64,000 nucleotides of DNA from Leisingera sp. ANG59. Its GTDB lineage: Bacteria > Pseudomonadota > Alphaproteobacteria > Rhodobacterales > Rhodobacteraceae. Every line of letters begins with the position of its first letter. Positions within the stretch are counted from its first letter, which is position 1. The notes under the pieces were generated by a model, which worked only from the letters and a program-made list of their open reading frames with translations, searched no databases and had not been told where the DNA came from. The DNA lies in the NCBI RefSeq assembly GCF_013317235.1, contig NZ_WLCM01000002.1:147299-211298 (forward strand), in the 5' to 3' direction. Position numbers and translations under genes: made by a program. Positions 17,346-26,981 of this stretch are shown piece after piece.

Positions 17346-18239
17346 CTATTTGCGTTTGCCGTCCTCGGCCTCGGCCACTACCGGATCATCCGGATGCGCC
17401 TCCATTTCCTCGTCGTCATAGTAGCCCTCCGCGCGCAGCTTCGCCTCGCGCTTGGCCTCTACCCGGCCGACCAGGAAGATCGAGATCTCGTATAGCCCGT
17501 AAACCACTACGAACAGGATGATCTGGGTGATCACATCCGGCGGCGTCACAAGGGCTGCCAGCACCAGGATCGCCACCACCGCATATTTGCGGACCGAGCC
17601 CAGCCCTTCGGCGCTGACCAGACCGGCCTTGCCCATCAGCGTCAGCAGAACCGGCAGCTGGAAGCACAGGCCAAAGGCCACGATGAACTTGATCGTCAGG
17701 TTTAGGTACTCCTGGGCGGAGCCCTGGAACACCACGCTGAGGCCCTGGTTCACTTCCTCGCTGGTCACAGCCTCGCCGCCGGAGCCAAACTGCTGGAAGC
17801 CCAGGAAGAAGTCATAGGCCAGCGGGGTGACGACGTAGAAGGCAAAGCTGGCGCCCAGCAGGAACATGAAGGGCGAAGCGATCAGGAAGGGCAGGAAGGC
17901 CCCCTTCTCGCTCTTGTACAGCCCCGGCGCCACGAACCGCCACATCTGGAACCCGATATACGGGAACGCCAGGATGAAACCGCCCAGGAAGGAGATTTTG
18001 ATCGCAACAAAGAAACCTTCCTGCGGGCTGATGAAGATCAGCGCGCAGTCCTGGCCGCTCTCAGCCAGCACCTCGCACAGCGGGGCGGTCAGGAAGTTGA
18101 ACACCGGCGTTGCCACGGTGAAACAGATCACCATGCCGACGATGAAAGCCAGCACCGAATGGATGAGCCGCGTGCGCAGCTCGGCCAGGTGTTCGATCAG
18201 CGGCGCGGTTGAGTCGTCGATCTCCTCCGTCTTGCTCAT
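17346..18239 (-). CDS. tatC: Sec-independent protein translocase TatC
   Basis: A 297-aa inner-membrane protein, the signal-peptide receptor of the Tat pathway that exports folded proteins. The cytoplasmic N-terminus [12 protein letters not shown] is the conserved twin-arginine binding region. Six hydrophobic helices follow, with [21 protein letters not shown] in the first conserved loop. After the last helix there is an unusual charged tail of about 45 residues rich in Glu, Asp and Lys. The start overlaps the tatB stop by 4 nt. It belongs to an operon with tatA and tatB. Confidence 0.96.
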   Translation of the reverse strand: MSKTEEIDDSTAPLIEHLAELRTRLIHSVLAFIVGMVICFTVATPVFNFLTAPLCEVLAESGQDCALIFISPQEGFFVAIKISFLGGFILAFPYIGFQMWRFVAPGLYKSEKGAFLPFLIASPFMFLLGASFAFYVVTPLAYDFFLGFQQFGSGGEAVTSEEVNQGLSVVFQGSAQEYLNLTIKFIVAFGLCFQLPVLLTLMGKAGLVSAEGLGSVRKYAVVAILVLAALVTPPDVITQIILFVVVYGLYEISIFLVGRVEAKREAKLRAEGYYDDEEMEAHPDDPVVAEAEDGKRK

Positions 18240-18712
18240 GACTTGGCCTCTTCTTCATTTGATGCCGCAGGCTTCAGCGCCGCCTCAGCCGCTTCCGCCT
18301 TGGCCAGCGCCTCCTCCGCCTCGCGCGCCTTGCGCTCGGCAGCGGCACGGGCGGTCGATGCCTGGATCTTCTTGGCATCCTCGGCGCGCTCAGCCGCCAG
18401 CTTGCCGGTCTCGCTGTTGGGGTCGTATTTGGTCGGGTCGATCGACGATGCCATCTCCTGCGCAGCCTGCTTGACCCCGTCCATGGCAGTGCTCATCGGA
18501 TTCGACGCAGCCTTCAGCCCCTTGGCGACCTCATTGACCCCGGCCTCATCCGCCGCGTCATGCATCGCCCGGCTGAACTCGCGCGCCATCCCCTTGGCCT
18601 TGCCCACGAACCGCCCGATGTTACGGAACAGCACCGGCAGGTCCTTGGGGCCGACCACGATCAGCGCGACAACGCCGATGACCAGCAGTTCGGTCCACCC
18701 AAGATCGAACAT
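18236..18712 (-). CDS. tatB: Sec-independent protein translocase TatB
   Basis: A 158-aa membrane-anchored Tat component. [22 protein letters not shown] is the classic TatB transmembrane start with its conserved Glu and Gly-Pro hinge. An amphipathic helix ([22 protein letters not shown]) and a long Ala/Glu/Lys-rich cytoplasmic tail likely to be coiled coil follow. TatB with TatC forms the substrate-receptor complex. It is 6 nt after tatA and overlaps tatC. Confidence 0.95.
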   Translation of the reverse strand: MFDLGWTELLVIGVVALIVVGPKDLPVLFRNIGRFVGKAKGMAREFSRAMHDAADEAGVNEVAKGLKAASNPMSTAMDGVKQAAQEMASSIDPTKYDPNSETGKLAAERAEDAKKIQASTARAAAERKAREAEEALAKAEAAEAALKPAASNEEEAKS

Positions 18713-18718
18713 GGCCGC

Positions 18719-18934
18719 TTAGGCCTTGTCTTTTTCGGTCTCGGGGGTGACGTCCTTGGCCACGTCCGCGGCGTCCTGCTCCAGCTCCTTGCTGCCTTCG
18801 TTGATGCCCTTCTTGAACGAGGTGATGCCCTTGCCGACCTCGCCCATCAGCGAGGAAATCTTGCCGCGGCCGAACAGGACCAGAACCACGACGGCGATGA
18901 GCAGAAGGCCAGGCAGGCCGATATTGTTGAGCAT
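18719..18934 (-). CDS. tatA: Sec-independent protein translocase TatA
   Basis: A 71-aa pore-forming Tat subunit: one membrane helix ([17 protein letters not shown]) ending in the FGRGK hinge, an amphipathic helix, and an acidic tail. The open frame extends upstream, but the ATG giving MLNNIGLPG fits all TatA proteins and has a GGAGAG Shine-Dalgarno. It is the first gene of tatABC; its promoter must lie in the 226-bp gap before the next gene. Confidence 0.95.
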   Translation of the reverse strand: MLNNIGLPGLLLIAVVVLVLFGRGKISSLMGEVGKGITSFKKGINEGSKELEQDAADVAKDVTPETEKDKA

Positions 18935-19160
18935 GTGAGTCTCTCCTTGCTTGATCCGGCGCGGATTGGCGGCGCCGGTGGAATTATTCGCTACGGGTTT
19001 AGCGCGGACGCGGCTTTGAGCGAAAGCAACTCCGCACGCAGAAAGCGCCTGCAAGCGCGGGAATCCGAAGTTTTTGCCGCCCGCCCGCATACAACTGACA
19101 GGTTTATGTCAGTTGAAAGGCGGTAAATCCAGCCCATCACATGAACAAAGGAGAAACGTG

Positions 19161-19469
19161 ATGAGCAAACATGTCGCCGAAATCGTGACCTTCAAACTGG
19201 CCGAAGGCGTGAGTCCCGCGGATTTCACCGCTCTGATGCAGCGCACCGAAGGCTTCGTGCGCGCCCAGGACGGCTTTGTCACCCGCCAGCTGAGCCAGGG
19301 TGAAGACGGCAAATGGACCGACTATGTGGTCTGGAAGGACATGGCGACGGCCAAGAAGGTGGCGCAGACTTTCATGCAGCAGGACTTCGCCCCCGAAGTT
19401 GTTGCGGCGCTGGCGCCGGACAGCGCCAGCATGCGCCATGAAGAGGTGCTGTGGCAGATGGCGCCCTAA
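19161..19469 (+). CDS. Small dimeric alpha/beta-barrel-like protein
   Basis: A 102-aa soluble protein. Its pattern (VAEIVTFKLAEGVSPADF, a helix, then GFVTRQLSQGEDGKWTDYVVWKDMATAKK) resembles antibiotic-biosynthesis-monooxygenase/ferredoxin-like-fold dimers, but I cannot assign a reaction. A good Shine-Dalgarno (AAAGGAG) precedes the ATG. The WYL-type regulator lies 72 bp downstream in the same direction and may control it. Confidence 0.75.
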   Translation: MSKHVAEIVTFKLAEGVSPADFTALMQRTEGFVRAQDGFVTRQLSQGEDGKWTDYVVWKDMATAKKVAQTFMQQDFAPEVVAALAPDSASMRHEEVLWQMAP

Positions 19470-19541
19470 GCGTGCCGGGCTGCGCCTGTGGACCAGGCGC
19501 AGCCCTTGACCTCCTGACGCCACCGCGCAAAGGCTAGCCCC

Positions 19542-20216
19542 ATGCGCCGCACCGACCGCCTCTTTGAAATCATCCAGATCCTGCGCGACGGGAAACTGCA
19601 CCGCGCCCGGGACATTGCCGAGCGGCTGGAGGTCTCCACCCGCACCATCTACCGCGACATGGACACGCTGGTGGCCTCCGGCGTGCCGGTGGAGGGGGAG
19701 CGCGGCGTCGGCTATATGGTGCGCGAGCAGATCAGCCTGCCGCCGCTGACCCTGACTCCGGAAGAGCTGGAGGCACTGAACCTCGGCATGGCGATCGTGG
19801 CCGAGGCTGCCGACCCGGACCTGAAGGCCGCTGCCCTGTCGCTGGCGGCTAAGGTTGATGCGGTGCTGCCGGAGCAGACCATTGCCGAGGCCGATGCCTG
19901 GAAGTTCGCGGTCTACCCTTTTTCGGATGCGGCGCGTGCCCTTGCCCACATGCCCGCGCTGCGGGCCGCCATCAAGGCGCGGCAAAAACTGCAGCTCAGC
20001 TACCGCCGCATCGACGGCACCCTGACAGAGCGGAAGATCCGCCCTTTGCACATGGAATACTGGGGCCGGGTCTGGACCCTGACCGCCTGGTGCGAAACCC
20101 GCGAGGCCTTCCGGGTGTTCCGGGTCGACCTTATCGAGGATGCCGCTGCCCTGCCCGAACTGTTCGTCGATGAACCCGGCAAGCGGCTGCAGGACTACGA
20201 TCCTTACGGAAGCTGA
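19542..20216 (+). CDS. YafY-type HTH/WYL transcriptional regulator
   Basis: A 224-aa DNA-binding regulator. Residues 1-60 form a winged helix-turn-helix of the DeoR/HTH_11 type (RDIAERLEVSTRTIYRDMDTL). A linker follows, and about 140-205 is a WYL domain (LQLSYRRIDG, IRPLHMEYWGRVWTLTAWCE), the class proposed to sense nucleotides or other small ligands. A short C-terminal tail follows. It is co-directional with the small dimeric-barrel gene upstream. Its target is unknown; local autoregulation or control of that gene is plausible. Confidence 0.88.
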   Translation: MRRTDRLFEIIQILRDGKLHRARDIAERLEVSTRTIYRDMDTLVASGVPVEGERGVGYMVREQISLPPLTLTPEELEALNLGMAIVAEAADPDLKAAALSLAAKVDAVLPEQTIAEADAWKFAVYPFSDAARALAHMPALRAAIKARQKLQLSYRRIDGTLTERKIRPLHMEYWGRVWTLTAWCETREAFRVFRVDLIEDAAALPELFVDEPGKRLQDYDPYGS

Positions 20217-20228
20217 ACCGCTCTTCTT

Positions 20229-20280
20229 CTTTGCCAAAATACTCCGGGGGAGCTGCCGCAGGCGGCAGGGGCAGCGCCCC
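20229..20280. repeat. Dispersed intergenic repeat, copy 1
   Basis: The sequence CTTTGCCAAAATACTC followed by a GC-rich inverted repeat (CTGCCG / CGGCAG, then GGGGC / GCCCC) lies between convergent genes. A second relative sits at 63465-63520. Both share the TTTnCCAAAAATACTC core and end in a GC hairpin, as expected of a short REP-like family in this genome. Confidence 0.5.
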
Positions 20281-21131
20281 TATCCGAGCTCGAAACTGGT
20301 GACACCGAAAATCAGATCCGTCTCCAGCTGCGGCGCAGGCCCGCGGTACATCCGGGCGGTCTCAAACACCGGTTCCAGCCCCAGTCCGCGCGCCAGATCC
20401 GCCGCCGCGGCATGGGGCTCCGGCACATCCAGAAAAACTTCCTGCCCTGCCGGTACTTCCTGCAGCAGCCGCGCCAGCACCGCCTCCGCCGCCGGGCGGG
20501 ACACGGCAACAAGCGGCCCGATCTTACAGCCGCTGCCGCAGGGGCGCAGGGTTCCGAAACCACTCAGCCTGCCATCCTGATGCGCAGCGAATGAGATATG
20601 CCCCTCTGCCCCCAGCCACTGCTGCCAGAAGCCACGGCGCGGCGCCGGAAAGACGCGGGTGTCCAAGACCTCCAGCTCCGCCGCGGGGGCAGACAGCGCT
20701 GTCAGCTCATAGTCCTCAGAAGCCTCCAGCCCGCCGGACGGCACCCCGCCAAAACGGATATTGCGGTAGGCCAGTTCAAAGCCGGAGCGGCGGTAGTTGT
20801 CCTGCTGGTCCACCACCCCGTCAAGGCCGACAACCCGTCCCCCGGCATGCTCCAGCGCTTTTTGCCAAAGGGCATACCCATAACCCTGCCCGCGAAACTC
20901 CGGCGCCACGATGTAGAAGCCGAGGAAGGCGAACGCCTCGCCGTAGTTCACCACCGAGATGCAGGCAATCATCTGCCCGCCCAGATACCCGCCCCAGAAG
21001 CCCTGCGGGTCCACGCTCGCGAAACAGGCGGCATCCTGCGGGCCGGGATTCCAGCCTTCCCGCGCGGCCCAATCCACCGCGGTCCGGATTTCCGCGCTTT
21101 CCAGCGGCCTGATCTGATAGCTGTCCTGCAT
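20280..21131 (-). CDS. GNAT-family N-acetyltransferase
   Basis: A 283-aa protein with an N-terminal GNAT domain (about 5-140). It contains the acetyl-CoA-binding motif FRGQGYGYALW after strand FLGFYIVAPE. A second, GNAT-like C-terminal half (about 150-280) has the AxxGFGTLRPCGSG-type strand seen in two-domain acetyltransferases. Substrate unknown. The first in-frame codon is a GTG, but the ATG two codons later has GGGAGG 5 nt upstream and is preferred. The gene ends inside the dispersed repeat. Confidence 0.85.
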   Translation of the reverse strand: MQDSYQIRPLESAEIRTAVDWAAREGWNPGPQDAACFASVDPQGFWGGYLGGQMIACISVVNYGEAFAFLGFYIVAPEFRGQGYGYALWQKALEHAGGRVVGLDGVVDQQDNYRRSGFELAYRNIRFGGVPSGGLEASEDYELTALSAPAAELEVLDTRVFPAPRRGFWQQWLGAEGHISFAAHQDGRLSGFGTLRPCGSGCKIGPLVAVSRPAAEAVLARLLQEVPAGQEVFLDVPEPHAAAADLARGLGLEPVFETARMYRGPAPQLETDLIFGVTSFELG

Positions 21132-21173
21132 CTGCACCTCCCGTTTCCTTAGGCGCAGAATGCCCGCTAAAGG

Positions 21174-22276
<1,103 letters not shown>

Positions 22277-22280
<4 letters not shown>

Positions 22281-22477
22281 GGGGCCTCGGGCTGTTTCCG
22301 ATAAAAACGCTTGGGGTCCCGACGGGATAGCAACCCAGCGGCAGCGCCGCAAGCGGTCAGGAATACGCCGATCAAGAACCACCGCCCGGCCGATAGGCCG
22401 GGCAGCGTCCGTCCCGCCCCCCACGGGGCGGGCGCTTCACGCCCTCCCCGCCGGAACGGACGCCGCCCTTTGCACAC
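22277..22477 (-). CDS. Possible small membrane protein coupled to the ABC ATPase
   Basis: A 66-codon frame starting at GTG, with a basic N-terminus and one hydrophobic segment (WFLIGVFLTACGAAAGLL), then a basic end RRDPKRFYRKQ. Its TGA overlaps the ABC ATPase ATG. The single helix and positive-inside tail look protein-like, but the N-terminal third is arginine-rich as in spurious high-GC frames, so the true start may lie further in. I do not recognise a family. Confidence 0.4.
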
Positions 22478-22508
22478 TTTTCACAAGTGCCGGTTTCCGG
22501 GGCTGTAC

Positions 22509-23558
22509 CTAACAGCACCCCGGCACCGCACCGTCCTGCTCCAGCCCGTTGAAGGGCGAATTGCCGCCGCAGCCTTCGAATATCCCATAGTGGGTTTCAA
22601 AGTTGCCAATAAACTCGAAGTGCGGCGCAAACCGGCTGTCCTGCAGCATCATCCAGGTGTTGCCGCAGACCGGGAACACCTTGCCCGCCTCGATCACGTG
22701 ATGATCATCCAGCGCGAACACATGCGGCGCGTGGTCTATGGTGCCCTTGTAGATCACCGCCTGGCCGTAATCCTCACAGGCGGGCTCCAGCGCAGGCAAT
22801 TTGAACAGCCGGTAGGTGGCCGACAGGAACTTCAGCGGCTGCACTCGCTTCTCCAGCACCGGGTTTTCAATGGTCAGGAGGCGTGAGGTCACCATCCGCG
22901 GGTCCTTGAACCCCGCTTCCTTGGCGATTGACAGAAAATCGTTCCAATACAGCGCGCCGGACAGGCATTCACCATAAAGCACCTCATCCTCCGCCATCTC
23001 CTGCGGCACCCGCCGGTCGGCGTAAACGTCAGAGAAATACATCTCCCCGCCCTCTTTCAGCAGATGATGCGCGCCGCGCAGCACCGCCCCCTTGTCGGTG
23101 GCCAGGTTGATCACACAGTTTGAGACGATGATGTCAAAGGACCCGGGCTCCAGGTCCAGCTCCTCCAGCGTCTCGATATAGCCATGGTGGAACTCCACGT
23201 TGGAATTGGCATAGCCAAAGGCCGTGGTGTGGTGGTCCTGATGGCGCCGCGCTACCTCCAGCTGGGCCTGTGTCATGTCGACGCCCACCACCTTGCCGTG
23301 TTCGCCCACCAGTGCCGACAGCGCATAGACATCACGGCCCGCACCGCATCCCAGGTCGAGGATGCGCGCTCCTTCCAGCGCCTCCGGCGCGATCAGGCCG
23401 CAGCCGTAGTAGCGGGTCAGCACCTCGTCATGGATTTTCGAAAGCACCGCCTTCACATGATCCGGCATGTCGTCCGGCGTGCAGCAGGCGTTGGTCTGGA
23501 GGTCGTCGCTGCCCTGCAGCACCTCGCCGTAATAGGTCTGCACGTTTTCATGTTTCAT
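22509..23558 (-). CDS. arsM: ArsM-family arsenite S-adenosylmethyltransferase
   Basis: A 349-aa methyltransferase predicted to methylate As(III). The SAM site is ILDLGCGAGRDVYAL (motif I, about 66-80). The three cysteines that bind arsenite in characterised ArsM are matched by Cys53 (YYGCGL), Cys148 (SNCVINL) and Cys198 (GECLSGALYW), with the expected 50-residue spacing between the last two. Extra cysteines occur at 25-26 (NACC) and at the C-terminus (GCC). No arsR, arsC or arsenite pump is adjacent, so it is a stand-alone detoxification or arsenosugar-pathway gene. A hairpin overlaps its leader. Confidence 0.88.
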   Translation of the reverse strand: MKHENVQTYYGEVLQGSDDLQTNACCTPDDMPDHVKAVLSKIHDEVLTRYYGCGLIAPEALEGARILDLGCGAGRDVYALSALVGEHGKVVGVDMTQAQLEVARRHQDHHTTAFGYANSNVEFHHGYIETLEELDLEPGSFDIIVSNCVINLATDKGAVLRGAHHLLKEGGEMYFSDVYADRRVPQEMAEDEVLYGECLSGALYWNDFLSIAKEAGFKDPRMVTSRLLTIENPVLEKRVQPLKFLSATYRLFKLPALEPACEDYGQAVIYKGTIDHAPHVFALDDHHVIEAGKVFPVCGNTWMMLQDSRFAPHFEFIGNFETHYGIFEGCGGNSPFNGLEQDGAVPGCC

Positions 23559-23570
23559 GGGGGCGCCTTT

Positions 23571-23593
23571 CCTGATGGTTCCGGACCATCGGG
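23571..23593 (-). promoter_or_regulatory. Hairpin/palindrome in the arsM leader
   Basis: GATGGT and ACCATC pair around TCCGG, extended by three more pairs (one G.U). It ends about 13 nt before the arsM start, next to the purine-rich AGGAAAGG. It could be an operator or a structure affecting ribosome access; no T run follows, so it is not a terminator for arsM. Confidence 0.4.
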
Positions 23594-23637
23594 ATAGCGC
23601 CCCTCAGGCACTCCGGCAACCGGGCCGGCAGGAGGCT

Positions 23638-23653
23638 TGACGCAACTGTGATG
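23638..23653 (-). promoter_or_regulatory. Shared upstream 16-mer (arsM copy)
   Basis: TGACGCAACTGTGATG (plus strand) lies 80 bp upstream of the arsM start codon. A copy differing at two adjacent positions lies 81 bp upstream of the SDR gene at 25694-25709. The same distance and orientation suggest a shared promoter or operator element. It overlaps no gene. Confidence 0.45.
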
Positions 23654-23693
23654 GAGCGTGGCCGCCTCCATGCCGGGCGTAACGGATTTGGCT

Positions 23694-24818
23694 CTAGCTC
23701 TCCGGCAGCAGCTCAAACGCCGCCTCGGCCCGCACCCTGCCGTTCACCATCAGCTCAATCCGGTGCGCCCCCGGCACCAGCTTGAACGTCGTGGCGTTGC
23801 CCTTCAGCTTGTGACGCTTGTCCAATTGCAACAATTTGCCTGAAATTTTCGATTGCTTCAGCTTGAACACCTTGGCGGACACCTTGCCGCCAGGACGCTG
23901 GAAATGCAGGATATAATCCACCAGAACCGGCGACCCCGCCTGCCCCTCCAGTTGCGCGGAGAATTCCAGCGCATCACCGATCCGAACATTTTGCGACTTC
24001 AGCACGACTTCGGCGCCAAGCTCCAGATCCGGATCGAACCCCAGCATCTTCATCGCCCGCGGGTGCCCCGCCTTGACCAGCCCGCGCAGCGCATGGGAGG
24101 TCATCCAATCCAGCTCCTTGGCCGCTTGCGCCCCGGCTGCCTGCCAGTGCTCAAGCCGGTCCATCACCAGATCCGGGTCCTTCTTGGCAATGTCGTTCAG
24201 GTGGTTGGCCACCGAGCGGGTGACATAGCGGGTCGGGTCGGAATGCAAGCGGTCCAGCAAGGGCAGCGGCTGATCCAGTGCCAGCCCCACCGCCTCGCCC
24301 CAGGGCAGCCGCGGCCGCGTGCCTTCGCTCACCAGGCGGCGGACGTGATAGCTGGAGTGGCTGGCCCACTCCAGCATCCTCTCCAGGACTTCGGCTGGCC
24401 AGCGGTTCAGGAAGGGGCGGATTGCCCATTCCATCGAAAACCGCTGGGTGATCTCCGCCAGCAGGTCCAGCGACAGCTCCGGGTGCGCCTCAACGCCCCT
24501 GGCCACCACATACTCACCCAAGGGGGCAAAGATGAAATCGCCGAAGTCATCGTCGGTCTTGGACGGATCCAGCGGCGGCGGCAGCGCCTTCAGAAGCACG
24601 GGTGCAGCCTCCGGCAGATCCTCCGGCAGGTGATCCGACAGCACATCCGCAATCAGCGTCATCCGCTGCTTCAGCTCCAGCGCCGGCAAGTCCGCCATCA
24701 CCCGGGCTTCAAACCCTTCAGCATCAAACCCCGCGTCCGCGGCTGCGAACAGGCCCGCCAGATAGCGGACCTTATCCCGGTTAAACAACTGGTCCTTCAG
24801 GGAAAACCCGCCATCCAT
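23694..24818 (-). CDS. alkC: AlkC-type DNA alkylation repair glycosylase
   Basis: A 374-aa protein of the AlkC/AlkD HEAT-repeat DNA glycosylase family, which excises N3- and N7-alkylated purines without base flipping. Residues 1 to about 262 are helical repeats including FSMEWAIRPFLNRWPAE and YHVRRLVSEGTRPRLPWG, the AlkC core. From about 265 to the end is a beta-rich Ig-like domain (VVLKSQNVRIGDALEFSAQL), as described for some AlkC proteins. It starts 15 nt after the SDR gene, so the two are probably cotranscribed. Confidence 0.85.
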   Translation of the reverse strand: MDGGFSLKDQLFNRDKVRYLAGLFAAADAGFDAEGFEARVMADLPALELKQRMTLIADVLSDHLPEDLPEAAPVLLKALPPPLDPSKTDDDFGDFIFAPLGEYVVARGVEAHPELSLDLLAEITQRFSMEWAIRPFLNRWPAEVLERMLEWASHSSYHVRRLVSEGTRPRLPWGEAVGLALDQPLPLLDRLHSDPTRYVTRSVANHLNDIAKKDPDLVMDRLEHWQAAGAQAAKELDWMTSHALRGLVKAGHPRAMKMLGFDPDLELGAEVVLKSQNVRIGDALEFSAQLEGQAGSPVLVDYILHFQRPGGKVSAKVFKLKQSKISGKLLQLDKRHKLKGNATTFKLVPGAHRIELMVNGRVRAEAAFELLPES

Positions 24819-24833
24819 CTGCGCCGCCCCTGC

Positions 24834-25613
24834 TCACATCGTGGTGTTGGTGGCGCCGCCGTCCAGCAGGATGTTCTGCCCGACGATGAAGCCCGCATGC
24901 TGCGAGCACAGGAAGGCGCAGGCGGCACCGAATTCCTGGCGGGTGCCGTAGCGGCCCGCGGGAATGGTGGCGAACCGCTGCTTCTGCGCTTCCTCCGGCG
25001 TGATCCCCTGCGCCTTGGCCGCGCCGCCGTCCAGCGCCACGGCGCGGTCGGTGGCGTGGATGCCCGGCTGCAGGTTGTTGATGGTGACGCCGTGGCCCGC
25101 CACCTGCCGCGAGGTGCCCGCGACATAGCCGGTCAGGCCCGCACGGGCCGAATTCGACAGCCCCAGCACCGGGATCGGCGATTTGACCGAGACCGAGGTG
25201 ATGTTGACCACCCGCCCCCAGCCGCGCTCCATCATCCCCGGCAGCAGCGCCTTCATCAGCGCAATCGGCGCCAGCATGTTGGCATCCAGCGCCTTTATGA
25301 AATCCTCGCGGTCCCAGTCGGTCCACATGCCCGGCGGCGGCCCGCCGGCGTTGGTGACCAGGATATCGACGCCCTGAGCGGCATCCAGCACCTGTTTCTG
25401 GCCTTCCGGCGTGGCCACATCAGCGGCCACCGTCACCACATCGACGCCATGCCGGTCGCGGATGGCCTGCGCGGAGGCCTCCAGCGCCTCAGCGCCGCGG
25501 GCGTTCATCACCAGATTGACGCCGGCTTCCGCCAGCGCCTCGGCGCAGCCCAAGCCCAGCCCCTTGCTGCTGGCGCAGACCAGCGCGCGCTTGCCCGAAA
25601 TACCCAGATCCAT
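24834..25613 (-). CDS. Atypical SDR-family protein (BKR-like)
   Basis: A 259-aa short-chain dehydrogenase/reductase fold. The coenzyme motif is altered (CASSKGLGLG in place of TGxxxGxG), and the catalytic YxxxK is replaced by SNSAR, with only Ser of ITSVSV retained. Such changes characterise a 3-oxoacyl-ACP-reductase-like SDR subgroup of unknown activity. The remaining fold (DILVTNAGGPP, PGIHATDR) is intact, so this is not a decaying gene. The open frame runs far upstream, but the ATG here starts the fold. It is followed by alkC after 15 nt. Confidence 0.85.
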   Translation of the reverse strand: MDLGISGKRALVCASSKGLGLGCAEALAEAGVNLVMNARGAEALEASAQAIRDRHGVDVVTVAADVATPEGQKQVLDAAQGVDILVTNAGGPPPGMWTDWDREDFIKALDANMLAPIALMKALLPGMMERGWGRVVNITSVSVKSPIPVLGLSNSARAGLTGYVAGTSRQVAGHGVTINNLQPGIHATDRAVALDGGAAKAQGITPEEAQKQRFATIPAGRYGTRQEFGAACAFLCSQHAGFIVGQNILLDGGATNTTM

Positions 25614-25693
25614 TGTTGTCCTCCCTCGGGAATCTTCACCGTTTGCCGGAGCTTGCACCGCCCGCCTGGCAAAGGCCAGACCCGCCCGTTGCC

Positions 25694-25709
25694 TGACGCA
25701 ATCGTGATG
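25694..25709 (-). promoter_or_regulatory. Shared upstream 16-mer (SDR-alkC copy)
   Basis: TGACGCAATCGTGATG, matching 14 of 16 bases of the element upstream of arsM, lies 81 bp before the SDR start codon in the divergent region shared with the Hint-domain gene. Confidence 0.45.
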
Positions 25710-25817
25710 CTGCCGGAAAATCTGCCCCGTTCCACCGCCATTGTGCCACATTCCGCAGGCATTTCTGTTGGACAGCGCCCCGCGCTCGCCCACATATGGA
25801 CCAAGACAAACCCGCAG

Positions 25818-26831
25818 ATGGGACAGACAGTGACCGCCAGCCTCTCTTCCGTTCAGGCCTACCCGGCCGAGCGTTTCCGCGTGGAATACGGTGCCAATGC
25901 GGGCGACCCCCTTGGCGTGCTCGAGGATCTGGTGCTGGACGACATCTATCTGCTGGACAGCCCGGCCCCGCCGCAGCGCCTGGCCATCGCCGCCCATCAC
26001 GATGGCAGTTTCACCGTTGCGGACGACAGCGCCATCGGCACACCCGGCGCGGTGCTGCATCTGGACGGCCTCGTGACCCTGATGCCCGACCGCGGCCCCA
26101 ACACCGAGATCCTGGTGATGGTGGAGGCCGACGGCGAGGGCTATATCGCCGCCATCTACCTGGTGCCGCTGGCGCCCTTGCAGCCGCAGATGCCCTACAC
26201 ACTGGTCAAGGCCGAGCGCGAGCAGGCCCGGCGCAAGCTGGCGCAATCGGCCTGCGTCTCCTTTACCCGCGGCACCCGCATCACCCTGTCCACCGGCGAG
26301 CAGCGCGCGATCGAGGACATGCGCACCGGCGACCGGGTGCTGACCCGCGACGACGGCATCCAGGAGGTGCGCTGGGTCGGCCAGTCCACCCTGCGCGCGG
26401 TAGGCGACCTGGCCCCGATCCTGATCCGCAAAGGCGCCCTGAACAACTCCAACGACCTGATCGTCAGCCCCGGCCACCGGCTGATGGTCTACCAGCGCCG
26501 CGACGAGATCGGCGCCGGCGCGCCGGAACTGCTGGTCCGCGCCCGCGATCTGGTGAACGGCGGCAGCGTGGTGGTGCTGGACGGCGGCTTCACCGATTAC
26601 TTCCAGATCCTGTTCGACCAGCACCACATCATCTACGCCGAGGGGATCGCGGCCGAGAGCACCTTCCTCGATCCGGTCACCCGGCAGGTGCTGCCCGAGG
26701 ATTTCTGGACCGCCCGCCCCGGCACCCTGCCCGCCACGCACACGCGCGGCGCCCACGGGCTGGACGTGAGCCGGTCGCTGCTGGACCGGCCGGACGCGGT
26801 GCGGCTGCTGAAACGGGCCTCGCTGCGCTGA
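25818..26831 (+). CDS. Hint-domain protein
   Basis: A 337-aa protein. About the first 145 residues form a beta-rich domain of unknown function. A Hint (hedgehog/intein-like) module follows from Cys in ACVSFTRGTRITLSTGEQRAIEDMRTGD (shown in part), through VSPGHRLMVYQRR, to HHIIYAEGIAAEST. Proteins of this type are abundant in Rhodobacteraceae, often in exported or adhesin-like contexts, and may autoprocess. No signal peptide is visible, and there is no intein C-terminal Asn junction. The open frame continues far upstream with no coding sense; the ATG used begins MGQTVTASL. Confidence 0.82.
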   Translation: MGQTVTASLSSVQAYPAERFRVEYGANAGDPLGVLEDLVLDDIYLLDSPAPPQRLAIAAHHDGSFTVADDSAIGTPGAVLHLDGLVTLMPDRGPNTEILVMVEADGEGYIAAIYLVPLAPLQPQMPYTLVKAEREQARRKLAQSACVSFTRGTRITLSTGEQRAIEDMRTGDRVLTRDDGIQEVRWVGQSTLRAVGDLAPILIRKGALNNSNDLIVSPGHRLMVYQRRDEIGAGAPELLVRARDLVNGGSVVVLDGGFTDYFQILFDQHHIIYAEGIAAESTFLDPVTRQVLPEDFWTARPGTLPATHTRGAHGLDVSRSLLDRPDAVRLLKRASLR

Positions 26832-26981
26832 GCCGCGCCCGCGGGCAATACCGTTTCCCTTTAACCTCAACCGGTTGCTGGGATACGGGCAATTTGCTGC
26901 CAATTGCACCTGTATTTAGTGGTTTCAAACTGACTCTCACACCAGATCCTGCTATCCTGCTGCCAACAAAAAGAGAGCAGT

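Noticed and set aside
23853-25817. 655-codon upstream extension of the Hint-domain frame on the plus strand
   Set aside because: It lies antisense to alkC and the SDR gene, has no recognisable motifs, and the Hint protein has a sensible ATG at 25818.
25614-26909. Upstream extension of the SDR frame on the minus strand
   Set aside because: It is antisense to the Hint-domain gene; the SDR fold starts exactly at the ATG at 25613.
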